Assembly: GCF_013403245.1 (NCBI RefSeq)
Contig: NZ_JACBNQ010000002.1
Location: 186,001 to 250,000 of the forward strand
Direction of reading: 5' to 3'
DNA length: 64,000 bases
Source: Sedimentibacter hydroxybenzoicus DSM 7310
GTDB lineage: Bacteria; Bacillota; Clostridia; Tissierellales; Sedimentibacteraceae
How positions within the stretch are numbered: position 1 is the stretch's first letter; each line of letters starts with the position of its first letter. The notes under the pieces are model-generated. The model was not told the DNA's origin. It ran no database searches and was given only the letters and a program-made list of their open reading frames with translations. Below are positions 54,457-63,745 of the stretch, piece after piece. The position numbers were made by a program, and so were the translations under genes.

Positions 54457-55722
54457 ATGTCAAAATTCGTTATAGAAGGTGGATCAAAGCTAAAGGGAAA
54501 GGTTAATATAGGTGGATTTAAAAATGCTGCCGTTGCAATAATTCCCGCAACATTGCTATGTCCCGGCAAATGCACCATTCAAAACGTACCCAATATAGAA
54601 GATGTTAATGTTTTTTTAGACATTTTGCGAGAATTAGGAGCTGAAGCGAGATACATAGATGATACTACTATTTATGTCGATTCGACAAATGTTGAGGGCT
54701 GCTATTTAAAAAACGGCTTATCCAAAAAAATGAGAGCATCCTATTACTTGCTCGGGGCAGGACTTGGAAGATTTAAAAGCAGTTCGTCATTGCTTCCCGG
54801 TGGATGCGACATTGGTGAGAGACCGATAGACCAGCATATAAAAGGCTTTGAGGCGCTGGGAGCCACTGTTGATATCACTCCTGACGGGAGGGTTAACGTA
54901 CGGGCTGACAAATTAACAGGAAATAAAATATATTTAGATAAGGTAAGCGTTGGAGCTACGATTAACATAATGCTTGCGGCAGTATATGCAGAAGGCAGGA
55001 CTACGATTGAAAATGCTGCAAAAGAGCCGCATATAGTTGATACTGCAAATTTTTTGAATTCTATGGGGGCCGATATAAAGGGTGCGGGAACGGATGTCAT
55101 CAGAATAAACGGTATAAAAGAGCTTACGGGATGCACATACAGAGTTATTCCCGATCAAATTGAAGCAGGAACATACATGATAGCTGCTGCGGCCACAAAG
55201 GGAGATATTATTATAGATGATATTATACCGAAGCACCTTGAACCGATTACAGCTAAGCTGAAAGAAATGGGCTTAGGCATAGAGGAATATGGTGATTCTA
55301 TGAGAGTTTTTTACAACCGTGAGCTAATACCCGTTAATATTCAGACCTTGCCTTATCCGGGTTTTCCAACCGATCTTCAACAACCTATGACAGTGTTGTT
55401 ATCAACATTAATTGGTGAAAGTACAGTTGTTGAAGGGGTATCGGAGGATAGATTTAAGTATGTGAATGAAATCAACAGAATGGGCGCCAACATAGAGTTT
55501 ACCAAGAAGCAGGCAAGGATAATCGGTACTGACAAACTGAAGGGAACGGTGGTACAAGCCACGGATTTAAGAGCAGGAGCTGCTTTGATAATTGCAGGCT
55601 TAGTTGCCGATGGCTTAACAGAAATTATAAATATACACCATATAGACAGAGGATATGAGCACATAGAAAATAAATTTATGAATCTTGGAGCGAAAATTAA
55701 AAGAGTGAAGGACGAAGAATAA
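54457..55722 (+). CDS. murA: UDP-N-acetylglucosamine 1-carboxyvinyltransferase
   Basis: Catalyses the first committed step of peptidoglycan synthesis, adding enolpyruvate from PEP to UDP-GlcNAc. The 421-residue EPT-fold protein has the conserved Lys in [10 protein letters not shown], and the catalytic Cys at residue 117 in [12 protein letters not shown], so fosfomycin sensitivity is expected. Other blocks are [15 protein letters not shown] and [24 protein letters not shown] lies upstream of the ATG. Placement after the wal operon and before a transglutaminase-like gene is consistent with wall functions. Clostridia often have two copies; which paralogue this is cannot be told. Confidence 0.95.
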   Translation: MSKFVIEGGSKLKGKVNIGGFKNAAVAIIPATLLCPGKCTIQNVPNIEDVNVFLDILRELGAEARYIDDTTIYVDSTNVEGCYLKNGLSKKMRASYYLLGAGLGRFKSSSSLLPGGCDIGERPIDQHIKGFEALGATVDITPDGRVNVRADKLTGNKIYLDKVSVGATINIMLAAVYAEGRTTIENAAKEPHIVDTANFLNSMGADIKGAGTDVIRINGIKELTGCTYRVIPDQIEAGTYMIAAAATKGDIIIDDIIPKHLEPITAKLKEMGLGIEEYGDSMRVFYNRELIPVNIQTLPYPGFPTDLQQPMTVLLSTLIGESTVVEGVSEDRFKYVNEINRMGANIEFTKKQARIIGTDKLKGTVVQATDLRAGAALIIAGLVADGLTEIINIHHIDRGYEHIENKFMNLGAKIKRVKDEE

Positions 55723-55750
55723 AGGATTATAATTTTTATAGGGGGCAAAA

Positions 55751-57112
55751 ATGTTATTGAAGGATTTAAAGTATTTAAAAGTGAATCTTCCCGAAGATGT
55801 ACTTAAAATGAAAATGAACGGTAATTTTACCGACGCAATTAAGTTAATCAATTTAAGATTAAATAAGCAAATTCCTGTTGCTATGAGAAAGAGATTAGAG
55901 TTAGAAAAAGAAATTATAAATACGATCAAGAATGAATACACATATACATTTGATGAAGCTTTAAAAAAATGTCAGGATAACATAAAGGATTTTACTAAAG
56001 AAGAATTAATATTTTTACAGGAAGACAGTCAGGCAGATTGGATATTGATAGACGGTCAGGTTAAATTTAATGATAGCTTCTACGGTTCCTTGCTCGTTAC
56101 GAGAGCCGATTTAAATGAAAGATTAATTGAACAGAAGGAATCACGCAATGAAAGAGCTGAATATTTAGATGCAAATATTAAAGATATGAAGGAAAACAAA
56201 GAAGCTTCATACTATATACATTTAAAAACATCTCTTAAGATAAAAGGCGAATGCGCAAGGACGGGAGAAAAAATAAAGGTTCACATGCCTCTTCCCGCAA
56301 ATTGTCAGCAGAAAAATATAAAAATAATAAAAACAACACCTGCGGCAAAGTTCATATCCGATGAAGACCACCCAAGCAGGACGGCATATTTTGAAACCGT
56401 ATTACAGGAAAATATGGAGTTTTCAGTGGAATACTCCTACGAAAGTCATTTAAAATACAATGAACCGGACACGGAAAAGGTATCGGTACAGCAGCCGGCA
56501 TTCGATACCAATGAATTTGAACCTCAAATTATGTTTACACCGTATATTAAGGAGCTTGCAAATGAAATAATCGGTGATGAAACGAATCCTTTAATAAAAG
56601 CGAGAAAAATATACGATTATATAACACAAAATATAAAATATTCATACATGAGAACATATTCTACGATCATCAATATTCCTGAATATTGTGCGTTAAATTT
56701 AAAGGGTGATTGCGGAGTTCAGGCGCTTTTATTTATTACATTGTGCAGATATACAGGCATACCTGCTAAGTGGCAGTCAGGTTTGGCTGTAACACCATAC
56801 CATGTAGGACCTCACGACTGGGCTCAATTCTATGTGGAGCCGTATGGATGGCTGTTTGCCGACCCGTCATTTGGGGGAGGCGGCTACAGAAACGGAAATA
56901 CGGATAAATGGGATTTCTATTTTGCAAACTTAGACCCATTCAGAATGGTAGCCAATTCGGAGCTTCAGCATGAATTTGATCCGCCTAAGCAATATTTCAG
57001 ACACGATCCCTACGACAATCAGGTAGGCGAATGTGAGTATGAAGACAGAGCAATAAGAAGAGAAGAATTCAGAGTAAACTTTGAATTGATTGAAATGAAA
57101 AAAATTTCATAA
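55751..57112 (+). CDS. Transglutaminase-like cysteine protease domain protein
   Basis: Protein of 453 residues with a transglutaminase-like core in its second half. The catalytic set is visible: Cys in LKGDCGVQALLFITL, His in GPHDWAQFYVEP and Asp in FADPSFGGGG. The N-terminal 150 residues are helical and charged; a beta-rich region comes between. No signal peptide or membrane segment. Such proteins are often cytoplasmic peptidases; the substrate is unknown. It follows murA by 28 bases and is probably co-transcribed. Confidence 0.82.
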   Translation: MLLKDLKYLKVNLPEDVLKMKMNGNFTDAIKLINLRLNKQIPVAMRKRLELEKEIINTIKNEYTYTFDEALKKCQDNIKDFTKEELIFLQEDSQADWILIDGQVKFNDSFYGSLLVTRADLNERLIEQKESRNERAEYLDANIKDMKENKEASYYIHLKTSLKIKGECARTGEKIKVHMPLPANCQQKNIKIIKTTPAAKFISDEDHPSRTAYFETVLQENMEFSVEYSYESHLKYNEPDTEKVSVQQPAFDTNEFEPQIMFTPYIKELANEIIGDETNPLIKARKIYDYITQNIKYSYMRTYSTIINIPEYCALNLKGDCGVQALLFITLCRYTGIPAKWQSGLAVTPYHVGPHDWAQFYVEPYGWLFADPSFGGGGYRNGNTDKWDFYFANLDPFRMVANSELQHEFDPPKQYFRHDPYDNQVGECEYEDRAIRREEFRVNFELIEMKKIS

Positions 57113-57270
57113 TAGAATGATAAACAGGATAAGAGAAAAAATTAATTCTAAAAGATCTGTCAGAAGCTTTAGAATCAGGGCAAAAATAAAAAGGGCAGGA
57201 TTACAACGATGAAGATGTAAGATCTGTTCTTTTTAGTATTAAGGCTAATGTTGTTTAGGAGATATAAGAA

Positions 57271-59112
57271 ATGATAGAAAATTTTCAGTTGCTTCAACTT
57301 ATTACAGATTGTCTGGAAGACGGAATTATATTTGTAGATAAAGATTACAAGGTGAAGCTTTTTAATCAAAATGCAAAGAGAATTACCGGGATTATCTTTG
57401 ATAAATATGCCTCACATGATGCAGGAAAAATTGAAGAAGGAGATATTGTTATTCTTGCAGATAGCGCAATTGGAGAAGACGATGGGTGTTTGTCACCAAA
57501 AGATTTGTCGTTGATTAATATTAAGGATTCTGATATTCGGGCAAATGATTGTATTTTAGGAATAGGTGTTTATGGAAATGCGGAAATATTGCCTGTTTAT
57601 AAATATCTTCGTGGTGCAAACCTCAATGAAGATTTTGTGTTAGAAGCAAATTATCTGGGTTTTCAAATTCAGATATGCATTGAGACAATGAAGAAAAAAA
57701 TACATATCAGGGTGAATGGAGATTCATATAGTGTATCTTTTTTAGGATCTTTCGGTCATATGGTCATCATTGACGGTAAAAGTGGAGTAATAAAATTTTT
57801 TCAGGCAAAGGGTTATACCATACGAAAAGAATCGATTAAAGAAATTTTACATGGGCGTAAATTTTTTTCAAAGGACAGTAAAGAAGATCCTAACGTCATA
57901 GGAGAGAAAATTGATGATCTTTTTATGGGGGATAAGCTGCTGCAGAGTATAAACTCAGTACTATCAGGGAATGAACCTTTTATTCCGAATGATTTTTTTG
58001 AGATTAATAAGCGTCTGGTGCTGTGCTCAATGAGAGCCATTGAAGATAAGCAAGGCGTGCAGGGCGTATTACTTAACATACAGGATGTGTCTGAGCTGGA
58101 AAAATTGTTGGATTACCGTAATCAGATTTTAATGGAGGTTGAGAAAAGCTACACGAACCGAACGCCGATATACGGAGACATTTCGAAAGATGCTTTTGCA
58201 GAGTTTATAGGGAATAGTCATTCAATGGTCCAATTGAAGTATCTTGCATATAAAGCTTCGAAAACAAAATTTAACGTAATTATAACAGGAGAAAGCGGAA
58301 CAGGAAAGTCGCTTTTAGCCCGATTGATTCACGAAGAATATAATAAATCGTCTCCCTTTATAGAGGTAAATTGTAATGCTATTGCGCCTACACTTTTTGA
58401 AAGCGAACTGTTTGGATATGTAGGGGGTGCTTTTACAGGAGCTCTTTCTTCCGGACGCTCCGGTTATTTTGAAAATGCAAATGGAGGCACGATTTTTTTA
58501 GATGAAATTGGAGACCTTCCTTTAGAAATTCAGGTAAAATTACTGTATGTTTTGCAAAATAAAATAATTTACAGGGTTGGATCATCAAAGCCAATTCCAA
58601 TTGATGTCAGGGTAATTGCCGCAACAAATAAAAATCTTGAAGAAGAAGTGATGAACGGAAGGTTTAGACAGGATCTTTATTTTCGTATTAATGTATTTCC
58701 AATTACGATTCCTCCTCTTCGTGAGCGTAAATCAGATCTGTACATGTTGATTAACAAAATTTTGAATAAAATTTGTACTCGTTATGATTTTCCACAAAAG
58801 CAATTATCCGGCGAAGCCTTAGACAAACTTCTCCGATATAACTGGCCGGGAAATGTTCGTGAGTTGGAGAACATCATTGAGCGGGCGATTACACTATGCG
58901 AAACTAATTGGATTTATCCGGAACAGATTAATATTAATGATTTCAGCCAAGCCGCAACTTCTATGCAGGAGCAGATGCAAGAAGCGGAGAAAAAATTTTT
59001 GAAGGATGCATTGATTAGGGCAAATGGAAATAAGGCTCAGGCAATGAAGGATTTAGGCATGTCAAAATCTGTTTTTTATGAGAAATTGAAGAAACACGCT
59101 ATATCAAATTAG
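57271..59112 (+). CDS. Sigma-54-dependent transcriptional activator
   Basis: Enhancer-binding protein of 613 residues. An N-terminal PAS-like sensory region (about 1-300, including LITDCLEDGIIFVDKDYKVK) precedes the AAA+ domain: Walker A GESGTGKS near 341, the sigma-54-contact loop GGAFTGA near 385, Walker B GTIFLDEIGDLP, and the arginine-finger region RFRQDLYFRINVF. A Fis-type helix-turn-helix ends it (KAQAMKDLGMSKSVFYEKLK). Two sigma-54 promoters lie downstream at 59133 and 61018, its likely targets. The ligand is unknown; context suggests a peptide or amino acid. Confidence 0.93.
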   Translation: MIENFQLLQLITDCLEDGIIFVDKDYKVKLFNQNAKRITGIIFDKYASHDAGKIEEGDIVILADSAIGEDDGCLSPKDLSLINIKDSDIRANDCILGIGVYGNAEILPVYKYLRGANLNEDFVLEANYLGFQIQICIETMKKKIHIRVNGDSYSVSFLGSFGHMVIIDGKSGVIKFFQAKGYTIRKESIKEILHGRKFFSKDSKEDPNVIGEKIDDLFMGDKLLQSINSVLSGNEPFIPNDFFEINKRLVLCSMRAIEDKQGVQGVLLNIQDVSELEKLLDYRNQILMEVEKSYTNRTPIYGDISKDAFAEFIGNSHSMVQLKYLAYKASKTKFNVIITGESGTGKSLLARLIHEEYNKSSPFIEVNCNAIAPTLFESELFGYVGGAFTGALSSGRSGYFENANGGTIFLDEIGDLPLEIQVKLLYVLQNKIIYRVGSSKPIPIDVRVIAATNKNLEEEVMNGRFRQDLYFRINVFPITIPPLRERKSDLYMLINKILNKICTRYDFPQKQLSGEALDKLLRYNWPGNVRELENIIERAITLCETNWIYPEQININDFSQAATSMQEQMQEAEKKFLKDALIRANGNKAQAMKDLGMSKSVFYEKLKKHAISN

Positions 59113-59132
59113 AGTATGATGAATGATTCTGT

Positions 59133-59149
59133 TGGCATAATACTTGCAT
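59133..59149 (+). promoter_or_regulatory. Sigma-54 promoter of the dipeptidase gene
   Basis: TGGCAT-N5-TTGCAT, with GG and GC separated by exactly 10 bases. It fits the -24/-12 consensus and lies 21 bases after the activator gene. Confidence 0.88.
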
Positions 59150-59195
59150 AAAATTATGTTATATAAATTAAGTTGAAAGGAAATAGGTGTATTAT

Positions 59196-60140
59196 ATGAG
59201 ATTGATTGATTTACACTGTGACACTTTATTAAACTTATACCGTGACAATAACTGCGGACTTTTCGATAATTCAGGTCATATCAGTTTAAAGAAAATGCAA
59301 CAGGGAGGAGCACTTGCGCAATTTTTTGCTGTTTACATATCCAGAAATGAAATGAAGACAATGGATCCTTATGAAATTTTCCAAGGAGTTTACGAGGTTT
59401 ACCAAAAAGAGATGAAAAAGAATAAGGATGTGATTCTTCCGGCTTATTGTGCAGATGATGTTGAAAAAAATCAAAGTTCAGGGAAGATGTCCGCATTCCT
59501 TTCCATTGAAGATGGCGTTGCTGTAAGCAATAAAACAGAACGCTTGGTAGAATTTTATGAAAAAGGTGTACGTCTTATAACCCTTACATGGAATTTTGAA
59601 AATGAAATAGGGTTTCCATGCAGTAAGGATGAAAAAGCACACCGGTTAGGGTTAAAGCCATTTGGGTTTGATGTACTTGACGAAATGAATCGGTTAGGTA
59701 TGCTGGTTGATGTGTCACATCTTTCAGAAGGTGGATTTTACGATGTGGCTAAGTATTCAAAAAAGCCGTTTGTTGCTTCGCATTCCTGTGCTCGAGCTTT
59801 ATGCAATCACCAAAGGAATCTGTCAGATGAACAGCTGAAGGTTATTGGTGATAAAGGCGGTTTAGTCGGTGTAAATTTCTGCGCCGGATTTTTAAGAGAA
59901 GGTGCTGAATATTCCGCAATTGAAGACATAGTTTCCCATACAGTATATATGGCAGATAAAGCCGGTGTGGAAAGCATCGGATTTGGTTCTGATTTTGATG
60001 GTATTGAGGACGAGCTTGAAATGAAGGATTATGCAGGGTATCCTATACTGCTAGATGCTTTGAGCAAGCATTTCAGCCAGGCACAGCTAGATAAAATATG
60101 TAAAGATAACGCCATGCGTATTATTAAGGATTGTTTATAA
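59196..60140 (+). CDS. Membrane dipeptidase (M19 family)
   Basis: Zinc dipeptidase of about 314 residues. The metal ligands are in place: DLHCDT at the start, Glu in FLSIEDGVAV, His in VDVSHLSEGG, His in FVASHSCARA and Asp in GSDFDGIED. M19 enzymes cleave dipeptides, often with a D-residue at the C-terminal side. I use the ATG at 59196 (RLIDLHCDT is the usual M19 start); GTG at 59187 is also possible. A sigma-54 promoter lies upstream and a terminator downstream. Confidence 0.92.
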   Translation: MRLIDLHCDTLLNLYRDNNCGLFDNSGHISLKKMQQGGALAQFFAVYISRNEMKTMDPYEIFQGVYEVYQKEMKKNKDVILPAYCADDVEKNQSSGKMSAFLSIEDGVAVSNKTERLVEFYEKGVRLITLTWNFENEIGFPCSKDEKAHRLGLKPFGFDVLDEMNRLGMLVDVSHLSEGGFYDVAKYSKKPFVASHSCARALCNHQRNLSDEQLKVIGDKGGLVGVNFCAGFLREGAEYSAIEDIVSHTVYMADKAGVESIGFGSDFDGIEDELEMKDYAGYPILLDALSKHFSQAQLDKICKDNAMRIIKDCL

Positions 60141-60150
60141 AAGAAAGTTA

Positions 60151-60192
60151 AAAGAAATTCGGACAGGAATCATTCCTGTCCGAATTTCTTTT
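60151..60192 (+). terminator. Intrinsic terminator after the dipeptidase
   Basis: A near-perfect 20-bp inverted repeat (AAAGAAATTCGGACAGGAAT and complement) around one base, then T residues. Confidence 0.85.
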
Positions 60193-60222
60193 CGCTCTGA
60201 TAAGTGTATTAAAATTTTGTGT

Positions 60223-60816
60223 TTATGGATGACTCATGAAAATAGCACGTGCCAAGGCAATAGATTGTGTAAGGGAAGCTAAGATTAAAAGTGCCAGGCA
60301 GGAGTAAATTAGGGAAAAAGCTTTTCTTGAAGAACCGTGCCCAGGAAGTTTTGTAAATTTCTTTTCTATGGAGATGTTTTTTGTTTTTAACAGTTTGTAA
60401 AATTCGTCAACTCCAACAGGAGAAACTATGCCCAGTCGAAAAAAAGGAATAAATAAGGAAGCGTTTTCGTTATTTGCAGCATATAATGAAATTCCTCGTT
60501 TACCCAAAATAGCTTTTGAAATTTCTTCAATCCTCATTATATTTTTTTTTCTTAAAATCCGGTTATAATAAATAATTTCGGTTTCGTTATAATCTGTATA
60601 AAATAATTTGTGCCCGAAAAAAAAGAAAAGGCATGTTCCCAAATATACAGTATAGAGAAGAATAGATGCACCTATATTGTAAGAATCGGCATAATTATTT
60701 ATGTCGAATACAATAACTTCATAAAATATGACAAAACGTGCCAAAACGAGAAACATAAGAAGTATCAGGAAGACCTGTCTTGACATGGTGGAATAATAGT
60801 ATTTGATTCGTTTCAT
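60223..60816 (-). CDS. Membrane protein with a PH-like loop, unknown function
   Basis: Protein of 197 residues with two N-terminal membrane segments (about 12-32 and 48-68), a soluble middle with a PH/bPH-like feel (LFYTDYNETEIIYYNRILRK and the next strands), and a C-terminal membrane segment (about 167-188). I do not recognise the family. It runs opposite to, and is flanked by, the two sigma-54-controlled units; its own start is preceded by AAGGAG. Confidence 0.65.
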   Translation of the reverse strand: MKRIKYYYSTMSRQVFLILLMFLVLARFVIFYEVIVFDINNYADSYNIGASILLYTVYLGTCLFFFFGHKLFYTDYNETEIIYYNRILRKKNIMRIEEISKAILGKRGISLYAANNENASLFIPFFRLGIVSPVGVDEFYKLLKTKNISIEKKFTKLPGHGSSRKAFSLIYSCLALLILASLTQSIALARAIFMSHP

Positions 60817-60895
60817 TTTGTTCTCCTTTTTTATGCTTTATCCTATTCTACATATCCGTCTAAAAAAAGTAAAGCGGAAATATTATTTTACATTG

Positions 60896-60913
60896 ATTCC
60901 TAAAATCAGGAAT
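60896..60913. promoter_or_regulatory. Candidate activator-binding dyad
   Basis: ATTCCT-N6-AGGAAT, centred about 113 bases upstream of the sigma-54 promoter at 61018, within the usual range for an upstream activator site. No copy was found near the 59133 promoter, so the assignment is weak. Confidence 0.3.
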
Positions 60914-61017
60914 TGGAGTGCGTAATTCAGTACTAAAATAACTTCCTAAGAATAATGTCTTAATGTGAAGGCTTGAAAAAACATAAAAAGTGCAAGGGAA
61001 AAGCAAAAATACAGATG

Positions 61018-61034
61018 TGGCAAGAAAATTGCAT
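61018..61034 (+). promoter_or_regulatory. Sigma-54 promoter of the spmAB-like genes
   Basis: TGGCAAGAAAATTGCAT: GG and GC separated by 10 bases, same pattern as at 59133. Fifty bases before the ATG. Confidence 0.85.
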
Positions 61035-61083
61035 ATTGTTATTTGTATCTAAAGACAAACCATTTTAAGGAGGAATTATTACT

Positions 61084-61752
61084 ATGATGAATTTTATTTG
61101 GGTAGGACTTGTAGCTATTGCTGTAATTGCCGGAACTGTAACAGGAAATATAGCTGCAGTTCAGGAAGCTTTATTTAGTTTTGCAGGCACAGCAGTTGAA
61201 ATTGTAATTGGACTAGTAGGTGTCATGGTCTTTTTTACAGGGCTTATGTCCGTTATGGAAAAAGCAGGACTTTGTGAGAAATTAGGAAAGGCTATCAGCC
61301 CGGTTATGCGCTTATTGTTTCCTGATGTGCCGAAAGACCATCCTGCAATGAGTTCTATGGCTTTGTATTTTGCAGCAAACATTTTAGGTATTGGTAATGC
61401 GGCAACACCTTTTGGTTTAAAGGCGATGGCAGATTTGCAGACACTGAACAAAACGAAACACATTGCTACGGATGCACAATGTATGATACTTGCAATCAGT
61501 ACTACTTCAATTACATTGATTCCGGTTACGGTATTGGCATTGCGTTCTGCAGTCCAGGTAGAAGGAGCAGCGGAAGTTGTAGGACCGGTTATTTTAGCTA
61601 CAACTATTTCTACAGTTGTCGGAGTTGGAGTTACATTGCTCTTAAACAAATCAAAGAAATATAAACTGGAAAATGTCATTGAAAGAGAAAGAGCAGCCGG
61701 TACTTTGACAATTAATGAAGATTACATCGGAAATGACCCAATTAAGTTATAA
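61084..61752 (+). CDS. SpmA-like nucleoside-recognition (Gate) membrane protein
   Basis: Membrane protein of 222 residues with about five hydrophobic segments. The signature blocks are LMSVMEKAGLCEKLGKAISP, then FPDVPKDHPAMSSMALYFAANILGIGNAATPFGLKAM, which identify the SpmA/Gate-domain family. SpmA and SpmB are needed for B. subtilis spore dehydration. AAGGAGG precedes the start. Sigma-54 control and the nearby dipeptidase suggest a transport role here instead of, or beside, sporulation. Confidence 0.88.
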   Translation: MMNFIWVGLVAIAVIAGTVTGNIAAVQEALFSFAGTAVEIVIGLVGVMVFFTGLMSVMEKAGLCEKLGKAISPVMRLLFPDVPKDHPAMSSMALYFAANILGIGNAATPFGLKAMADLQTLNKTKHIATDAQCMILAISTTSITLIPVTVLALRSAVQVEGAAEVVGPVILATTISTVVGVGVTLLLNKSKKYKLENVIERERAAGTLTINEDYIGNDPIKL

Positions 61753-61778
61753 GTGAAGAGATTAAGGAGGATATATTC

Positions 61779-62312
61779 ATGACAGAAGTTTTAAATATTA
61801 TTTCCAAATATGCAATACCATTGATATTGCTAGTTATACCTGTATATGCATTGGCAAAAGGTGTTAAGGTTTATTCCGTATTTACAGAAGGTGCAAAAGA
61901 AGGCTTAAAGGTTTCTGCAATGATTGTACCATATTTAGTATGTATGCTTTGTGCAATCGGAATGTTTCGTGCTTCAGGGGCTATGGACTGGCTGACTAAT
62001 ATCATCAATCCGATTACAAGCTTGATTGGCCTTCCGGGCGAAATTCTTCCTATGGGAATTATGCGTTCCTTCTCAGGAGGTGGTGCAGAGGGTATGATGA
62101 GTGATCTTTTAACCATGTATGGTACACAAAGTCAGATTGGTAGAATTGCATCCGTTGCTTTGGGTTCCACAGAAACAACATTTTATGTTATCGCAGTTTA
62201 TTTTGGAGCTGTAGGTATTACAAACGTAAGACATTCTGTTATCGCCGGGTTGTTAGGAGATTTAGCATCTTTGATTGCTTCAGCCGTTATTGTAAATGCT
62301 ATGTGGTTTTAA
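61779..62312 (+). CDS. SpmB-like nucleoside-recognition (Gate) membrane protein
   Basis: Partner of the preceding gene; 177 residues with about five membrane segments. SpmB blocks are PLILLVIPVYALAKGVKVY, then FTEGAKEGLKVSAMIVPYLV, EILPMGIMRSFSGGGAEGMM and VALGSTETTFYVIAVYFG. AAGGAGG precedes the start, 26 bases after spmA-like. A comparable pair, YjiG/YjiH, sits in one cluster with the isoaspartyl dipeptidase IadA in E. coli. Confidence 0.88.
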   Translation: MTEVLNIISKYAIPLILLVIPVYALAKGVKVYSVFTEGAKEGLKVSAMIVPYLVCMLCAIGMFRASGAMDWLTNIINPITSLIGLPGEILPMGIMRSFSGGGAEGMMSDLLTMYGTQSQIGRIASVALGSTETTFYVIAVYFGAVGITNVRHSVIAGLLGDLASLIASAVIVNAMWF

Positions 62313-62343
62313 ACAGTATTTAGTGATATAATAATAACAGTTA

Positions 62344-62371
62344 TTGACGGTGGACAGCAACATAATACAAT
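62344..62371 (+). promoter_or_regulatory. Promoter of lysA with leader hairpin
   Basis: TTGACG, 16 bases, TACAAT. A small stem ATCCTTA/TAAGGAT (62373-62391) lies at the transcript start. No lysine-riboswitch-sized leader is present. Confidence 0.5.
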
Positions 62372-62425
62372 AATCCTTAATGCATAAGGATAAAATGTTA
62401 GTATCTATTTTTAAGGAGACCAACT

Positions 62426-63724
62426 ATGATTAAAGAAATTAAAAATAATATCTTGTATTTTGACGGATGTAATACTGTAGAATTGGCTGAGAAATACGGA
62501 ACACCTTTATATGTAATGAGTGAAACGGCTATTGTGGAAAAATGCAAAGAAATAAGAGATACATTTCTAAACAAATATGAAAGAACGAGAGCAGCATATG
62601 CTGCAAAAGCATTTTTAACCCTTTCAATGTGCAGGATAATTGAAAGAGAAGGACTTTGCCTGGATGTTGTCTCAGGAGGAGAGTTATATACAGCTATTAA
62701 AGCGAATTTTCCTGCAGAAAAAATTGAGTTTAACGGCAACAACAAATCAATCGGAGAATTAGAGCTTGCGATTGATTACAACATTGGACGAATAATAGTG
62801 GATGGTCTCGATGAGTTAGATATTATAGAAGGCATTTGTAAGAAAAAAGGGAAGAAAACCAATATACTGTACAGAATAACGCCGGGAGTTAAAAGTGATT
62901 CTCATGATTATATAGTTACAGGAAAAAAAGATTCTAAGTTTGGTATTCCTTTAGATGATGAAGTTATATTTCCTGCAATCGAAAAAGCAATAAATTCACC
63001 GCATATAAATTTCATGGGCTTTCATTTTCATGTGGGTTCGCAGCTTCTTAACAATGAATCACATTTAAAAGCATTGGGAACTGCATTAAAACTAATAAAG
63101 GATATAATTGACAAATATAATTACGTAACACCGGAATTAAATATAGGCGGCGGATTCGGAATCAAGTATACGGATGATGATGATAAAAAGTCATATGCGT
63201 ATTTCTTAGATCCGATGATGGAAAGAATTGAAGAGTTTTCAAAGGAAATGAATATCACGAGACCGGAAATTGTTATTGAACCGGGCAGAAGCATAGTTGG
63301 TGAATCAGGAATAACACTTTATACAATCGGTACTATAAAGGACATAAAAGGGATAAGAAAATATGTGTCTGTTGACGGCGGTATGACTGATAATATAAGA
63401 CCTGCATTGTATCAAGCCAAATATGAAGGTATTGTTGCTAATAAAGCGGATATGGCTAAGACGGATTTAGTTACAATAAGCGGAAAATGCTGTGAATCGG
63501 GAGATATATTAATTAAGGATGCACATATTGCTATCGCTGAAAGAGGAGATATATTTGCAGTTTTTTCAACAGGAGCATATGGTTATTCCATGGCAAGTAA
63601 CTATAATAAAAACCCTGTACCTGCAACTGTGTTGGTTAAGGACGGCAAATCAGAAATTATAGTAAAAAGACAGACATATGATCACATGATAGCAAATGAA
63701 GTTATACCTGAATCATTGAAATAA
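62426..63724 (+). CDS. lysA: Diaminopimelate decarboxylase
   Basis: PLP enzyme (432 residues) making L-lysine from meso-diaminopimelate. The PLP Lys is residue 61 in AAYAAKAFLTL; the His of the barrel is in FHFHVGSQL, followed by GGGFGI and EPGRSIVGE. The second-domain Cys is in ISGKCCESGDIL and the Tyr in TGAYGYSMAS. AAGGAG precedes the ATG. dapF follows 21 bases later, so both lysine/DAP genes form an operon separate from the sigma-54 unit. Confidence 0.96.
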   Translation: MIKEIKNNILYFDGCNTVELAEKYGTPLYVMSETAIVEKCKEIRDTFLNKYERTRAAYAAKAFLTLSMCRIIEREGLCLDVVSGGELYTAIKANFPAEKIEFNGNNKSIGELELAIDYNIGRIIVDGLDELDIIEGICKKKGKKTNILYRITPGVKSDSHDYIVTGKKDSKFGIPLDDEVIFPAIEKAINSPHINFMGFHFHVGSQLLNNESHLKALGTALKLIKDIIDKYNYVTPELNIGGGFGIKYTDDDDKKSYAYFLDPMMERIEEFSKEMNITRPEIVIEPGRSIVGESGITLYTIGTIKDIKGIRKYVSVDGGMTDNIRPALYQAKYEGIVANKADMAKTDLVTISGKCCESGDILIKDAHIAIAERGDIFAVFSTGAYGYSMASNYNKNPVPATVLVKDGKSEIIVKRQTYDHMIANEVIPESLK

Positions 63725-63745
63725 AAAATGCGAGGAAGTGATATT

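Noticed and set aside
62313-62425. Lysine riboswitch upstream of lysA
   Set aside because: The gap is only 113 bases and holds just a 7-bp hairpin; an L-box needs about 170 structured bases.
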